Shown here: positions 1 through 11,305 of the stretch, in pieces
How the letters are laid out: the number at the start of each line of letters is the position of its first letter
How positions within the stretch are numbered: position 1 is the stretch's first letter
NCBI GenBank assembly: GCA_020536535.1
Contig: JAHLWZ010001006.1
Location: 1-29,988, forward strand
Length of the DNA stretch: 29,988 nucleotides
Direction of reading: 5' to 3'
From: Pelomyxa schiedti
Taxonomy: Eukaryota > Evosea > Pelobiontida > Pelomyxidae
Position numbers and translations under genes: made by a program
The notes under the pieces: model-generated
What the model was told of the DNA's origin: nothing
What the model saw: the letters and a program-made list of their open reading frames with translations, nothing else
Database searches by the model: none

Positions 1-205
1 CAGTCACGAGCTTACCCAATTTAATTTGCTTCCAGTAGAAATTTTACGTAAACTTGAGGCAAAAAACGTGAGCCATGTCTTTGTTTCTGCTTTGCTTTTC
101 CTCAAAATCCTAGTTGTGGCTCCAAATTCATTTTTTTCTTGCTGGTTTCGAATGATTATTTTAAAGGGATTGTCTCAGAAATTCCACTTTTTTGACTATT
201 GAGTC

Positions 206-1566
206 ATGTCTGCCACAGCAGCTCCTGCTTCCCGGATAGAATCGTTGCACAACCACACGACAGCCTCGGATGGCACCATGTCCCACGTCGAGTTCCTCGA
301 GGCCGCGGCGTCTCTTTCTGCTTCATACTACCAAGCATCGCCGTCGCCGTCGTCGGGCACCCGCAGACAAGGCCTGGGCGTGGTGGCGTTCACCGACCAC
401 GACGCGGTGATGCCGCGCAAGGTGGTGGAGAGGCTGCGGGAGGAGTTCCCCAGAGAGCGAGAGACGCCGTCGGTGGGGTGGATATCTGGAGTGGTGTGTG
501 TGTGTGTGTGCGCGCCTCCCCCCGTCCCTCTCTGCATCTCTCTGGCTGTGTGTGTTGAATTATGGGTTCAGCTTTTGTGACAGGAATGTTAACAGGAACT
601 CTCGGCGGGGAAGCCACGTGGACTTGGGGGTGGCCCAGTCATGGATTTACATTTGGTGTGTGGGCCAGTGTGGGTGTATGTTGGATCAATCACACCATCC
701 TATGAAAACGTAAACTGAAAGAGCTTTAGGTTGGACTGTTTGTGGACCCACTCAACCCCGAACTTGTAGAACACTGCAACAAGGCAACTGTTGCACGAGT
801 TTCCCGCATGGAGCAGATGGTGTCGAACTTGAGGGGTTATGGATTGGAAATTACTGCCGAACAGTGTCTTAAGGCTTCTGGTTGGTTCTTCTTTGGTTCT
901 ATTTTATCTTTTAATACTCCCGCTATCGCTAAGCAGGGTCCTATTTGCGCAGGTGGAGAATCCGTCGGAAGACCACATATAGCCCATGTACTATGCGGGA
1001 GTGAGAGGAACAATGCCGTTATGAATGACCTTGTTCAGCGCTTACGTCGTGATGCAGAATCTGATTCTTCCCTCTTACATCTTGTATCCGAGATTGACAG
1101 TGATCCTCGGGAGATACCATATGCAATATTCCTAGCGAAAAATGCCTACATCCAAGGTGTATATGTAGACTACCAGTACAGCCCCTGCTTGGAAGATTGC
1201 GTTTCAATAGTTAGACAAGCTGGTGGACTGGCCATACTTGCACATTACTCCACGATTAGCAGATTGATTCCCCCGGAGTTACTTCGCTCAATGCTCACCA
1301 ACCACAGCACCCTCGATGGAGCAGAATCAATCTACTTCACAGCCACTGATGCCCAGCACCGGGCCACCAAAGCTGATAGGCACATGGTGGACTCCATTGT
1401 GCGCCAGTGTGGTGGCATTGTGAGTGGTGGTGGGGACATACACACCCGGCCTCAGATGGAAGAATACATACGCAACCCTCACAAGTGTGTTCTCTCCAGA
1501 ACTCCAGGAATGGCAGCAACCATAATCCAAAGCGGCCGTGTGAACACAGCCTTCAGTAACTTGTGA
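206..1566 (+). CDS. PHP-domain metal-dependent phosphoesterase
   Basis: Predicted hydrolase of the PHP family (YciV / RNase AM-like branch), which cleaves phosphoester bonds using a metal cluster. Proposed exons are 206-477, 584-629, 730-880 and 953-1566, giving 361 codons including stop, about 360 aa. The first exon has the N-terminal metal motif SLHNHTTASDG (near residue 13) and FTDHDAV. The short second exon gives SHVDLG, which joins FVDPLNPEL. The fourth exon begins GESVGRPHIA and carries AILAHY and the late motif SGGGDIH, which matches the family GSDFH motif. The third intron (881-952) is 72 nt and has no stop, so its retention would keep the frame open. The first intron contains a (TG)n run, and its donor could also lie a few codons away. 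Exon 1 is GC-rich compared with the rest. The exact substrate (nucleoside phosphates or RNA ends) cannot be told. Confidence 0.85.
494..510. repeat. (TG)n microsatellite in intron 1 of the PHP gene
   Basis: A run of alternating GT dinucleotides just after the proposed splice donor at 478. It offers several alternative GT donors, so the exact exon 1 end is uncertain by a few codons. Confidence 0.8.
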
Positions 1567-1629
1567 CGGCTTTGACTCTCGTCAGAGAGTGCGAGTTGTT
1601 TGTTTCTAAGAAAAAAAAACTTTTGTTTG

Positions 1630-2813
1630 ATGTCGGGTATTGCTGCGTTTCTACGGAAAGCTGAGGCCTTGGTACTTTTCACTTTTTACAACAGGAGGGA
1701 CAAACCAACCGTTTCGTTTGAAATGAACCACAGCAACGGCAACCGAGGGCGAGTACAACGAACACTTATGGGTCATTTTACACTCAAGACATGCAGTCAC
1801 TGGCAGACATTCAAATGGGCTTGTGCCAAGAGAGTGAGAGACATTCTAGAGAATTGGATTGGTGTCGGAGGAGGCACGTGGCGTGGTGTGCCGATACTCT
1901 CTTAATGCACCCAGTTGGTGACTCCAAGGGCACTTCCTACTCTTAGATTCCATCATGTTTGCGCTAGAAGCTAAACCTTCTTACCTTCCTCCCCCTTTCT
2001 CAATGTCAGTACCTCTGTTGGAGCAACTGGATACAATCAGCAAGGTAACAGCACAAACAGCGGCATCTGCTGGATCCATCAATGTGGCTCTTCATTCATA
2101 TAGGGATTCAGAAAGAGAGGGTTGCCATGATACCCTTTTCTTGCCTCCGTCATGTCACTCGTATGCATAAAAACATTTTAACCTATAAAAGACAGTTGGA
2201 CCCAACTCTCAAATACCTTATAGGAAGGCATTTCAAGAGTTTATGTGTAACAGAGTGAAGACTACCTTGGGTTGCACAAAGGACTGGTGTGAAATACTCT
2301 CAAATACCAAGACTATTCTTGAAGCACAGCCGGCCTTGGTAACTACCTCGGCTCATTTTTACACGTGGGTTTTAACTTGTAACAATCTCAGCATCAAGAC
2401 CATATTTGCGCATTCACAAAGGCCTTGCAACAAATCCAGGAGACCCACAATTCATCCATGGCACATAAAAATCTTCTAAGGACTATGAAAAAGAGTTGAT
2501 TTGATCACATGTCTAGCATTCAACACAAAATTAGTCTTTTGCTGTTTCCGATTCTCTTGCAAATCCGTTCACTGTGAATTTGAGCTATCTTCCTTCTTAT
2601 ATTCTGAGGGCCCAATGTGTTTGTGAATGTGCCACCCAAATTGAGCCAAGTGCTTTGAAAGCTGTAGGATTGTGAGCAAACGCAATTCGTTGAAAGGGAT
2701 TCAAGCCTTCAATGCAGAAAAGAATGATGTAACAGCAGACGAAAAGTCTTTTGAACGTGCAAAAATCAGTGCTGACAAAATGAAGATAGGAAGATCCACA
2801 ATCAAGTCCTAGT
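1630..2813 (+). CDS. candidate multi-exon gene, BAR-like coiled-coil protein (possible pseudogene)
   Basis: No long open frame exists here, but short plus-strand segments with helical, charged composition are separated by plausible GT-AG pairs. The first starts at ATG 1630 (MSGIAAFLRKAEAL) and is followed by a segment reading like EGEYNEHL. Next are DMQSLADIQMGLCQESERHS (about 1790-1850), PLLEQLDTISK ending at a GTAACA donor near 2045, a segment with LTYKRQLDPTLKYL (about 2167-2218), FMCNRVKTTLGCTKDWCEIL (about 2240-2300), ALQQIQETHNSSMAHKNLL (about 2425-2480) and AEKNDVTADEKSFERAKI (about 2715-2770). The order and the FLRKAE...E start resemble N-BAR proteins, and the last segment resembles the final BAR helices. 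I could not join all the exons in one frame, and nothing convincing follows 2813. The family is an inference from pattern only, so the locus may be degenerate. Confidence 0.35.
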
Positions 2814-3493
2814 CGATTGTTTACATACGACGAGAGCAGAAATGGTTTTTGCTAATACATCTGCAAGGTCAATCCACCAAGTACGAACTCTATTCCCTGC
2901 ATGACCAGTTTGTTGTGAAATCCTTTGGAATGCAAACGTCACAACGTATGATACCCTTGATGTTACAGTGAGATGTTAGTCTATGAGCTGCGAATTGCAC
3001 ATAAAAATTAGGTCTAAGCCACAGAATATCCTCGCGACAATGTCGAGTGGCCTTCCTCTGTCCTGCTGTAGTAAAACTCAAGTAATGTGAGCAAGCTGGA
3101 CCTAGACATAAAGTACCAACCACTCAAAAATGCTGCAAAAAAAAGCATCTCCCGTTGCACGCCAGACCACATGATCTTATCACTGTTAGAGCGGTATTCC
3201 AAAATACACTACTTACAGGTTGAATCTCCCAAGGGCAGGTTTTCCCAGTCAAAGGAACCACTTCGGAAAGCACCGTAGCCATCTTCTCTGGGTTGCTCTT
3301 TGGCATGCTTTTCTCAGCCATCTTCTCCCGGTTTTTTTGAGTTCTTCAAAATAGATCCTATGCACCTGTGACATCTTCCACGCAGGGAACCAATGAATAA
3401 TTACTTGATTCTCCTATTTTTTTTTCCACTTTCCAAAAAAACCAAATAAATCACAAGTAATTGCTTTGCCGGGCACTCTGTCACAGCAACACG
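2814..3493. other. unassigned stretch; one possible minus-strand first exon
   Basis: I cannot assign a gene here. The best signal is on the minus strand: an ATG at 3321 opens MAEKSMPKSNPEKMATVL and runs 105 nt to 3217, directly followed by a strong donor (gtaagtag). Downstream minus-strand reading around 3014-3190 is partly hydrophobic, but I could not connect it to a recognisable protein. The region 3330-3493 is AT-rich with homopolymer T and A runs, and is the probable promoter and 5' leader of the next gene. Confidence 0.3.
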
Positions 3494-5128
3494 ATGCTGC
3501 ACAAACGAAAGACCGACATAAAAGACATAGACACAAATAAATCATACAGTGACAATGTTCCGGCGCCAACCGTGGCTCCGGGGTCACCACGTACGAGGTT
3601 GATTGCGAGCTCTATACTGGACTCGAACTCTGTGTCTGACACTATTTTGATTGTACGCGTTTTTGAGGTTTCAATGTCGTAACACTTGTGTCTGCTTAGA
3701 TTATCATGTGGTTGTCAATTTCTATGGTCGCACGAGTTCTCGTTGAGGCATACAATTCGAGCACTTTGAGTAGTGAATTTTTACTTCTTGGGAGACTGCT
3801 GGATGGATTGCATGTCCCGATATGCATTAACATCCCTGTTTACGTCGTCACCCCTTTCTGCTACTTCTTGGTGAAGAAGAGGTCGTCTCTTGGCGCACTA
3901 GTTTTTCCACTCTATGCTGTCGGTCAATTCGCTATTTTGCTGCTTCCCCCATATCTGCTGCGGTCTTTGAAACCAGACTACTCTCCTGTCCTTGCCGCTT
4001 GTGTTCTTTGCCAAGGGTGATACTCTTAATTTTTAGTGTTCTTCTCACCCTGTACTGTTCAGGTTTGTTTTCATCACCAAGGGACACTCCTATTTCATGT
4101 TAAATGTTTTGTCTCCCGATCACAAAGGAAAAGAAGCTACTAGTGTTTGGTCATACTACGACTACATGATTTTACCAACTCTACTGTGGCAACCACCTTT
4201 CCGTCGAGTCGTGAGCCGTAGATGGTGGTTCATTTCCAAAAACATATTTCTCACTTTTGGATCTCTCTTCGTTTTGTACATTGTTATCTCCCATGCCATT
4301 GCCCCAAGTGCGTGCCCTCAAAAGAAACCCACATGATAATATCATAGCATTTCCCTCACCTATCCACTTTAGCTATTGCCGCCTTCCCTGAGCATGGAAT
4401 CATTCGCACCTGGCTAGCAATGCAAGCCCCTTGCTTGTTGCTCTTTTTCCTTGCGTTTTACGGAGTGTTGCACTGCCTGTTGAATCTCGTTAGTGAGGTA
4501 CTTTTCTCCAGTCTTTTTTCCCTCCACTCACAATGACAAGATGGTTCTTTATGCTGACAGGTGCTTCTATCAAGACTGGTGGAAAGCTACTAACTTTGGT
4601 GATTGGACGAAAAAATGGAATAAAAGTGTGCAAGTATGGATATCATCTTTTTACATCATGCTCCAAACCAATTTCCGGCTGAGAAAAAGTACTGCTCTTA
4701 TAGTAACATTTATTGTTAGCTCATGGTACCTCCCTGCTTCTACCCTCACTAAGCCCGCTAAGTCGTTATTGATCTTAGCTGGCATGACTTCATTCTTGGT
4801 ATTTGCTTCAAGCAGCTTGGATTCTGGACAATAGGGTAGGTTCACTCCCCCCACTGTTACTCGAATTGATTTTTCTAGATTCATGGCACTGCTCCTCATA
4901 TTCAATACTGTCACCAGAACCAAGTTTTTCAAAAAAATGGGGCCCACAGCTGGGAACGTAATATTGTGGGGGTGCTTACTAACGGGTACATGATATCACC
5001 TTCAAAACTCCAGTGATAACAAAAACACAGGTTTCCCAATGCTCATCATGTCCTATTCTCTGTGCTTGTACTACGTTGATGAGCCTGTTTGCCTTCCCTC
5101 CCACTTGTATCGTATTTGGAAGTGGTGA
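3494..5128 (+). CDS. MBOAT sterol/diacylglycerol O-acyltransferase (ACAT/DGAT1 type)
   Basis: Integral ER-membrane enzyme expected to transfer fatty acyl-CoA to a sterol or diacylglycerol for storage lipid. Eight exons fit: 3494-3667, 3700-4016, 4063-4307, 4373-4497, 4541-4725, 4779-4835, 4879-4985 and 5031-5128, totalling 436 codons including stop. Introns are 32-65 nt. Visible family features in order are ITKGHSYF (the KAHSF region of SOAT1), YYDYMILPTLLWQPPFRR, the signature FYQDWW followed by W...W, and the active-site region VSSCWHDF with the catalytic His. Several hydrophobic segments fit a multi-pass topology. The length is shorter than human SOAT1 (550 aa), mainly at the N-terminus. 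The His is followed by Asp instead of the Glu usual in HEY/HEL. ACAT versus DGAT1 is undecided; the FYQDWW block and C-terminal shape look closer to ACAT. Confidence 0.88.
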
Positions 5129-5173
5129 AGACGTGGAGCAATATTGGCCAATATAAGAGACTTGCATATTTTT

Positions 5174-8100
5174 TTACACTAGCCCAGATTGTGACTTCTT
5201 TAGGTCACTAAGTCTCGAGCTGGAAAGTACTGTTGTGTTTGTTGTTGAGTTTTGTGTGTTGGGGGCAGGGTGTGTGGGGGTATCTGTGGGCTTGCAGACA
5301 AGAGCAAGCGCACGTAGCCATGCTGAGCATGTGTACTGTGTCCTAGCCATAAAGACCATAACTACCGCATTGTTATGCAGGCTAAAAGAGTGACTTGTGT
5401 GCCTCTTCACGCTCAGGTTATTGGTTAGTATCACTCCAGCGGCAGTGGTAGACTGTTGTGGGTGTAAGACGAGGCAAAGGGAGGAAAAAGGAACCTTGAA
5501 TGAACGGAAAATAGTGAACTGACTGCGGTGGAGTACACACCACTTTAGAGCGGTAGATGTGCTACCTTTTTTTGAAAGGGCTCCTTGCATAATAGGCAAG
5601 GTGGAATTGAAGTTGTCCAGGGGAGATTCTTGTATCTGATAATATAAATGCTCAAGGAAGTCTCTAGAATAAATAGTTAATACTACGGGAAATGGACGGT
5701 GAGGGAGTGATGTACATGGCAAAGTTTGTGTGGCGGATTCCTTCTACCCAGGAATGCAGAGGTATCTTGGGGCTTGTACTCAGACCCCAGCATGCTTGTG
5801 CCACGGAAAGTGCTGACTCCACTGGTATATCAGATTGTTGTGCACAGTGCTTATCGGCAAATATTTGTAATACTTTAGCAACCTTGGCACTATCTTTTGG
5901 GAAACCACAAGCTCGTAAAACTCTCCTTAACGTCATCTCGAAATCAAGGTCGGTGGCATCCACACACATTATAAACTCACTGAGTGAAGTGCTGGGAGCT
6001 GAAATAAGTAGGTAGTCGCACAGTGCAGAGCAGTCAAGAAACCAGCAGTTCTTTGCTAGAAAGTGAGCAACGGACTGCGGATTATTCCCTATTATTTGGT
6101 CTGCCTGTAGCTTTGCTATTGTGCTCCCTGGATTGAGTTTAAAACTGGATACCACAGTTTCGTCAAGAGGACACGTAGGAGGAGGTAATGCAGTTCCGAA
6201 AATCGCGGTAGGAGTAGAGCGCAGAGGTGGATGTGCGGTTGGTATTGATGTGGAAGGTATGCTTATGGTGTCTGTCTCAGTGTGAGTAGTACTGGCGGTA
6301 AGAGAGGGAGACAGTTCCAGGGAAGAGGTTTGGATTGTACGTGGAAATGGCCGTACAAGTAACGGTGTAGGGACACTCTTCGAAGGAGGTGCACTTGTGG
6401 TGCCAAGTAATTGAGTTGGTGGTGGCAACACACCAGTAGAAACATGTAACAATAAGGGTAATTGGTGTGATCCAGATGGTTGAAAGCTTGGCTTGGCAAT
6501 ATCCGTTTGTGGAAGCTGCCAAAGAGATGGAGATGACGCCGAACTGACACACAAACGAATTGGTGTGGGGCTTGTGGAGCGATGTAAGGTGGACGCGGAG
6601 TTTCTAGTTACAACAGATGAAAGTGGAACCGGTGTGGTGCTTAATGCACCAACGGGACTGGAATGTGGAAGAACACACAGGTCATTAGAAGGCAGGTTTT
6701 CCACGCATTTTTCGTGCAGGTTCACGTCAGCGCACACTTAAATAGAATTCATTGAAAGCAGTTTCATGGGTTACATACCACTACACTGTAAGGCTTGCTT
6801 TCCAACGGTTATGTGTCGGGAGCAAGCAATGCAGTATCCAACTGACTTGAATGTATGAGGTTGAAATTTGTGCATTTTATACGGTGTTTCCCAGGAACAA
6901 AGTTGTCTATCATCAGAACCTTGTTGATAAATGAGAGCGGAAAGGGGATTTGAAGAAACCCACCACTCCAAATGATAGCATTATTCCGTGGAACGAGTAG
7001 AAGACAGGTTATGGATCCACTATGCCCACTGGTTATAGTTTGCACACATTCCCTGGTCTAGAATCGTAGAGTACGGGTCACAACAAAAGTAAAAGAAAAA
7101 AAAAGAGTGAATGAAGAAACCTTAACATCCCAGACACGGATTGTCTATCATGGCACTTAAACAACGGATGAGAAATGTATGTCAAACCTTATCCCATGAG
7201 CAACTCCACACTCTAAGGCCGACACTAAGGAGGTCATTAACTCTTGTGGCAGTAAAAGTCCCTTTACATGAACGTTGCTTGTGAGAAGTGAGAAGTGTAT
7301 GTACGTGGTACTCTATCAAACCTCTGCATCCCAAATAACAATGGTATTATTTGCATGTGCCGTCCAAACTTCTTCAGATGAGCCTCTACCAGAGACAGAA
7401 ACCATTGCTGTTACCGACACCCTCTCCCGATTGAATTCGGGAGTGATTTTGTATGTCTATAGTTCTTTTTTAAATATAACTGGATATTTGGGAAGAATAT
7501 GCACCTTTGTGTCACAGGTGCAAATTCCCTGTGGTGTGCCTATCCATACATTAGAGCCCGATACTATTACTTTGAATACGAGAGTATGAAATTGAATGTT
7601 TTTAATGTTCTCCAATGCCTAAATATGTGTTAAGGGCGCTATGACGAGAGAGAAAAGCACAGGGGACCAAATGCATATGGTCATGTCGGCAGCAGTTGTC
7701 CATATTTGCTTCTTGTTTACGATTACAATGGACTGAATTGGTCCCCGATTGTGTGCTTTAACAGTTCGCCCACAGTTGCCATCCTTTTTAAGATAAAAAC
7801 CTTGAACTGTTACAGAAAATGGGTTACAATGTCGTAAACTCTCAAGTTGCAATCATCACAGGCAACCCAAACTGCATCAAATACAGCCACCAAAGCCCGT
7901 ACCGCACAGTTAATAATAATAGCAGGTTTTACTAGAATAGATGTCTATTTTTGTAAAGAGGTGGTTCACAATGATAAGTGTAACCTCCTGGTCGAATATC
8001 TGAATGGCCCCATTTTTCCCCCCGCATCCAACCCAGATATTGTTGTTGCATTGAATCATACAAGTAACAGGCCCAACAGTGGTCACTTGTGTGGTTGGAT

Positions 8101-11079
8101 GGTCTGTGGAAACTTGTACCTTAAAAAATATAAGGAAAGCATAAAGGCATCTCAGTGCACGACCTTGCCATCTTTTTCTTCTGCACAAACTGTTTCCAGT
8201 AACTCCTCCACTATTTGGGTGCCCCGGGGCTTGATTACAACTTTATCTGAACGGGTTATAGGTTATACACTGCCAATAGTGTTGTGGCATACCAAAAATT
8301 GATTGGAAAGCTTCTGGTGGAGTGTTACCTTGCAAAAAGGCCGAAATACGGGGTGGTGGTGGAGGTGGAGGTGGGGGAGGTGGAGAAAATGTCACAGCCG
8401 AGGTTGGAGATGGAGGAGGTGAAGGTGGTGAGGGTAGAAGCTGCTGTTGAGAGTGTGGGTGGCTTCCCGTGCTATTTGAAATATCGGTAAAACTAGGTGT
8501 TGAAGGTGAGGGTGTAAGTTTATCTGCATGTATTGCATTTCTTTTTGGTACTGTGACTGGTGCAGAGGACAGGAGATTATTGGCATATTTCGCACTGAAA
8601 CTTGCGTTTACTGAGGCCGAATGTGGCAACTGAGATGCAACTGGGAGAAAGGCTCTGTGACTTGTTGCCAAAGGAGCTATCGTAGTAGAAGAAGCAGGGT
8701 TGGAATTCAAATTTGGCGTTGCGGACATTGAGGAAGCACCTACACTTGCTGGTGGGTAAGCACCTAGAAATACACCCATTGACCTAGCGTGTTGCATGAG
8801 TTCTTTCCCTAAAGCGGCTACTTCAGCTTCCCATTCATCATGAGCCTTTGTTGCAGCTAGATAATGGCCTAGCTCATCTTGGGAAGATGTGGGTTCAGGT
8901 TTTGTTGGCAGTGGAGGTTCTCTTTTTGTTTTCCGTGCCAAATCATACCAGTATTTTTCATCAGCTGGACTGCCCGATGCGGGTGCACATATTGGCACAC
9001 TGGCAGTCAACAGAGGGGTTGCCGGGATAAACTGTGGTAAAGAGTTATAAGCTATGTCAAATTTTTAGAAGATACCTCTTCCGCAGAAATCGAAATGGGA
9101 CAGAGAGCTTTTAATGCTGCACTAAGATCTGGTTTGAGAGGTTTGAGAAGCCTTTTCCTGTGTTTCTCTGGTAGGGTGGAAATTGCTTGCTTTTTCCAGT
9201 TAGTGTACTGCACTTGGATACAGGCAGAGATACCTCTGCTCTATCGCCTAGTTTTGCACGTAACATTGCAACAGCTTCATCCATAATATCGTTTTGCATT
9301 TTTTCATCGTCAATTTGTTTTTTAAGCTGTACCTCAGCATCCCGGATTGCTTCTAATAGTTGTGTGGCCTTGTGTTGATTGGTTTCATCTGTTCTATACA
9401 TAAATTCCAAGCTGAACTTCGCACACATATTACTTTAATATTCAAACTGCACAAACATTGCTGTTGGTATTGAGTTAAATCGGACTGTAGTTGTTGGTTC
9501 TCTTGATGTAAGGTAACAACTTTGCCAGTGAGAAATTGCACTTGCTCGTACAATACTTCCTCTAAAAAAAATATTAATTAAGAAAACACAAGTGCAAAAC
9601 CAGCCTTGTGATTGATCTTCATGCATCAGTTCAACAGAATTAACTCTCCCTCCCTTTATTTGAATATTGAGTTTTATTTGATGAGTGGAGTCGATGAGTA
9701 CACCCTAAAATAAGTCACATCAGGTTAAATTTTTAGGTTCTGGGTAATACACTACTAGGAATATCTTCAGCCTTTCTTTTGTATTCTTGTAATTCTTGGA
9801 GGGTGGCTGAATGAGCTTTTTTCTCAGTATCCAATTCAAAGTTCAATTGTTTATTGCACTGTTTGGATGAGATTTAATAAAACTGGGAATAAGGAAACAT
9901 TATCAATTTCTTTCAGTTCACTCAACAATGATTGAAGTTGGGCAACAGTTTGTTCCCGTAATGAGATGCCTTTCTGTTTTTCATCTGCAAGTTGCTGGGT
10001 TTGTTAGATACATTAAAGGAGCCCAAAAAAACCTGTTGAAATTCCTGTCGGTCTCTTTCTCGTACTTCAGACATAATCCTGCATTTACTATGAGAGCTTT
10101 TTACCTCTTCCCCAAATTACTGTTGGTAGGTAGAAATCTGTTCTATAAGACTGGAAATAGTTTCTTTTAGATGTGTTGTCTCTGATTGGGACTTTTTCCA
10201 GCGCTCTTCCAAAGATAGTTCAGCCTCCAAATTGCCTTGGATATTGAGTTTGGTAGATGAAAAACTAACGGGAAGTACTTGGAGGTTCTTCCTCAGAACT
10301 GGTCTCTAAATTTGAAGTGGGGAAAAAAAAAAACATTTGGCGGGCATACTGTCAATATCAGATTCACTGCTGCAAGAATTTTGTGAACTTCCACTTTCGT
10401 CACTGCTGTAGGCACTACTGCCTGAATTGCTGTCATCACTGCCGCTATGTACATCACTATCACTCTCACTTTTTCCATCATCTGTATCGCTACCCTCATC
10501 ATCCCCGTCGTGCGCATTTGTATCTGCCTCGTGTTTGTTGTAACTCTCCAGATTGGGGTTGCTCCACTCACTCAGTCTCAGATTATGTACCACGCAGGTC
10601 TTGATTTCAGGAGCACTCCCACTGCTGCTGCCATTTGTGGAACTCGGTGCACCATTGCACTCATGTTCATCAAGGTGCGCAGACGCAGGTCTGTGTATTT
10701 TACTTGGGGCAGTCAGGTGAGGGCATGTGCTCGACTTGGCACGCGGCCGGATGGAAATTGCCAAGGTGGCGTTTGTACTTTTCAGCTCGGAGATGATGCG
10801 AGCAGACGACGAGACCAAGGAAGACGCGGTGGGCTTCTTGGGCACCTGCGGCGAGGCCTCCTGGCTCGGCGACGCAGCCGACATCATTGGCAACGGCGAA
10901 GTCGACGGCGACAGCGGCAGCGGCGGTGTGATTGTTGGGGAGAAAATCGGAGCGGGCTGGAAAAAAGTGCGCGGGGGTGGCGGCGATGACCAACCTCCGC
11001 CCACACGCAGATCTCCGCTTCGTACAAGGGTCAGAGGTGGTGTTGCTGTCGCAGTAGGCGCAACGGCATCCGATCTCAT
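5174..11079 (-). CDS. large coiled-coil/WD40/C1/degenerate Sec7/PH protein
   Basis: One minus-strand gene of at least 17 exons with microintrons, ATG at 11079 and TAA at 5174-5176. Order: a low-complexity, Ser/Asp-rich N-terminus (11079-10380); a coiled coil (about 10290-9200, e.g. LEEERWKKSQSE-type helices); a Pro-rich segment with 11 consecutive prolines (about 8395-8350); a WD40 propeller (about 8150-6880) with blades such as WSCSWDK|TIRVWDVK and IWTTAADMTICIWSP; and a C1 zinc finger (6873-6675) starting HKFQPHTF and spaced C-x2-C...C-x2-C...HEKC, the last spacings slightly long. A Ser/Thr/Pro linker follows, then a Sec7-like domain (about 6125-5620) and a PH domain (about 5600-5290, GALSKKG...W). 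A 52-nt intron joins the Sec7 and PH parts in frame. A further 42-nt candidate intron inside PH is in frame either way. The likely role is an Arf-pathway or membrane-recruited scaffold. GEF activity is doubtful because catalytic motifs are altered. Confidence 0.8.
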
Positions 11080-11305
11080 GCGTATGAGATCAAATTGAAC
11101 GTGACGATTGACGATCGAAGATGAAAATTAGCGACGTGCACAGCCCCATGCGAAACAGAAATTCAAATCCGCGACACTGCAGGGTAATGCTGTCAAATGT
11201 CAGCGAGATTGAGGGGTGTGGCTCAATTCCTTAACCAAGAATCAGATATTCTCCAAAAACCAGATTTCGTTCGACCAGATCTTGGCGTAACGAACAACGT
11301 GCACA
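11080..11305. promoter_or_regulatory. divergent intergenic promoter region
   Basis: The 226 bp separate the start codons of two divergent genes (coiled-coil/WD40/Sec7 gene on minus, dipeptidase on plus), so it should hold both promoters and leaders. I see no clear TATA box or named element. Confidence 0.4.

Noticed and set aside
1600-1905. 101-codon plus-strand open frame
   Set aside because: It crosses what look like splice sites, and its composition changes along the length; it is better seen as part of a small-exon gene or as chance.
2820-3120. Possible remnant of a copia-type retroelement on minus (a LADVLAK-like string)
   Set aside because: Only one short motif resembles the end of a copia RNase H; there are no neighbouring RT or integrase motifs, no long terminal repeats and no open frame.
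9928-10170. 80-codon plus-strand frame with hydrophobic residues
   Set aside because: It lies opposite the coiled-coil exons of the minus-strand WD40/Sec7 gene, which explains it as a shadow.
10447-11098. Long plus-strand frames rich in Arg, Gly, Asp
   Set aside because: Antisense shadow of the GC-rich, low-complexity first exon of the minus-strand gene.
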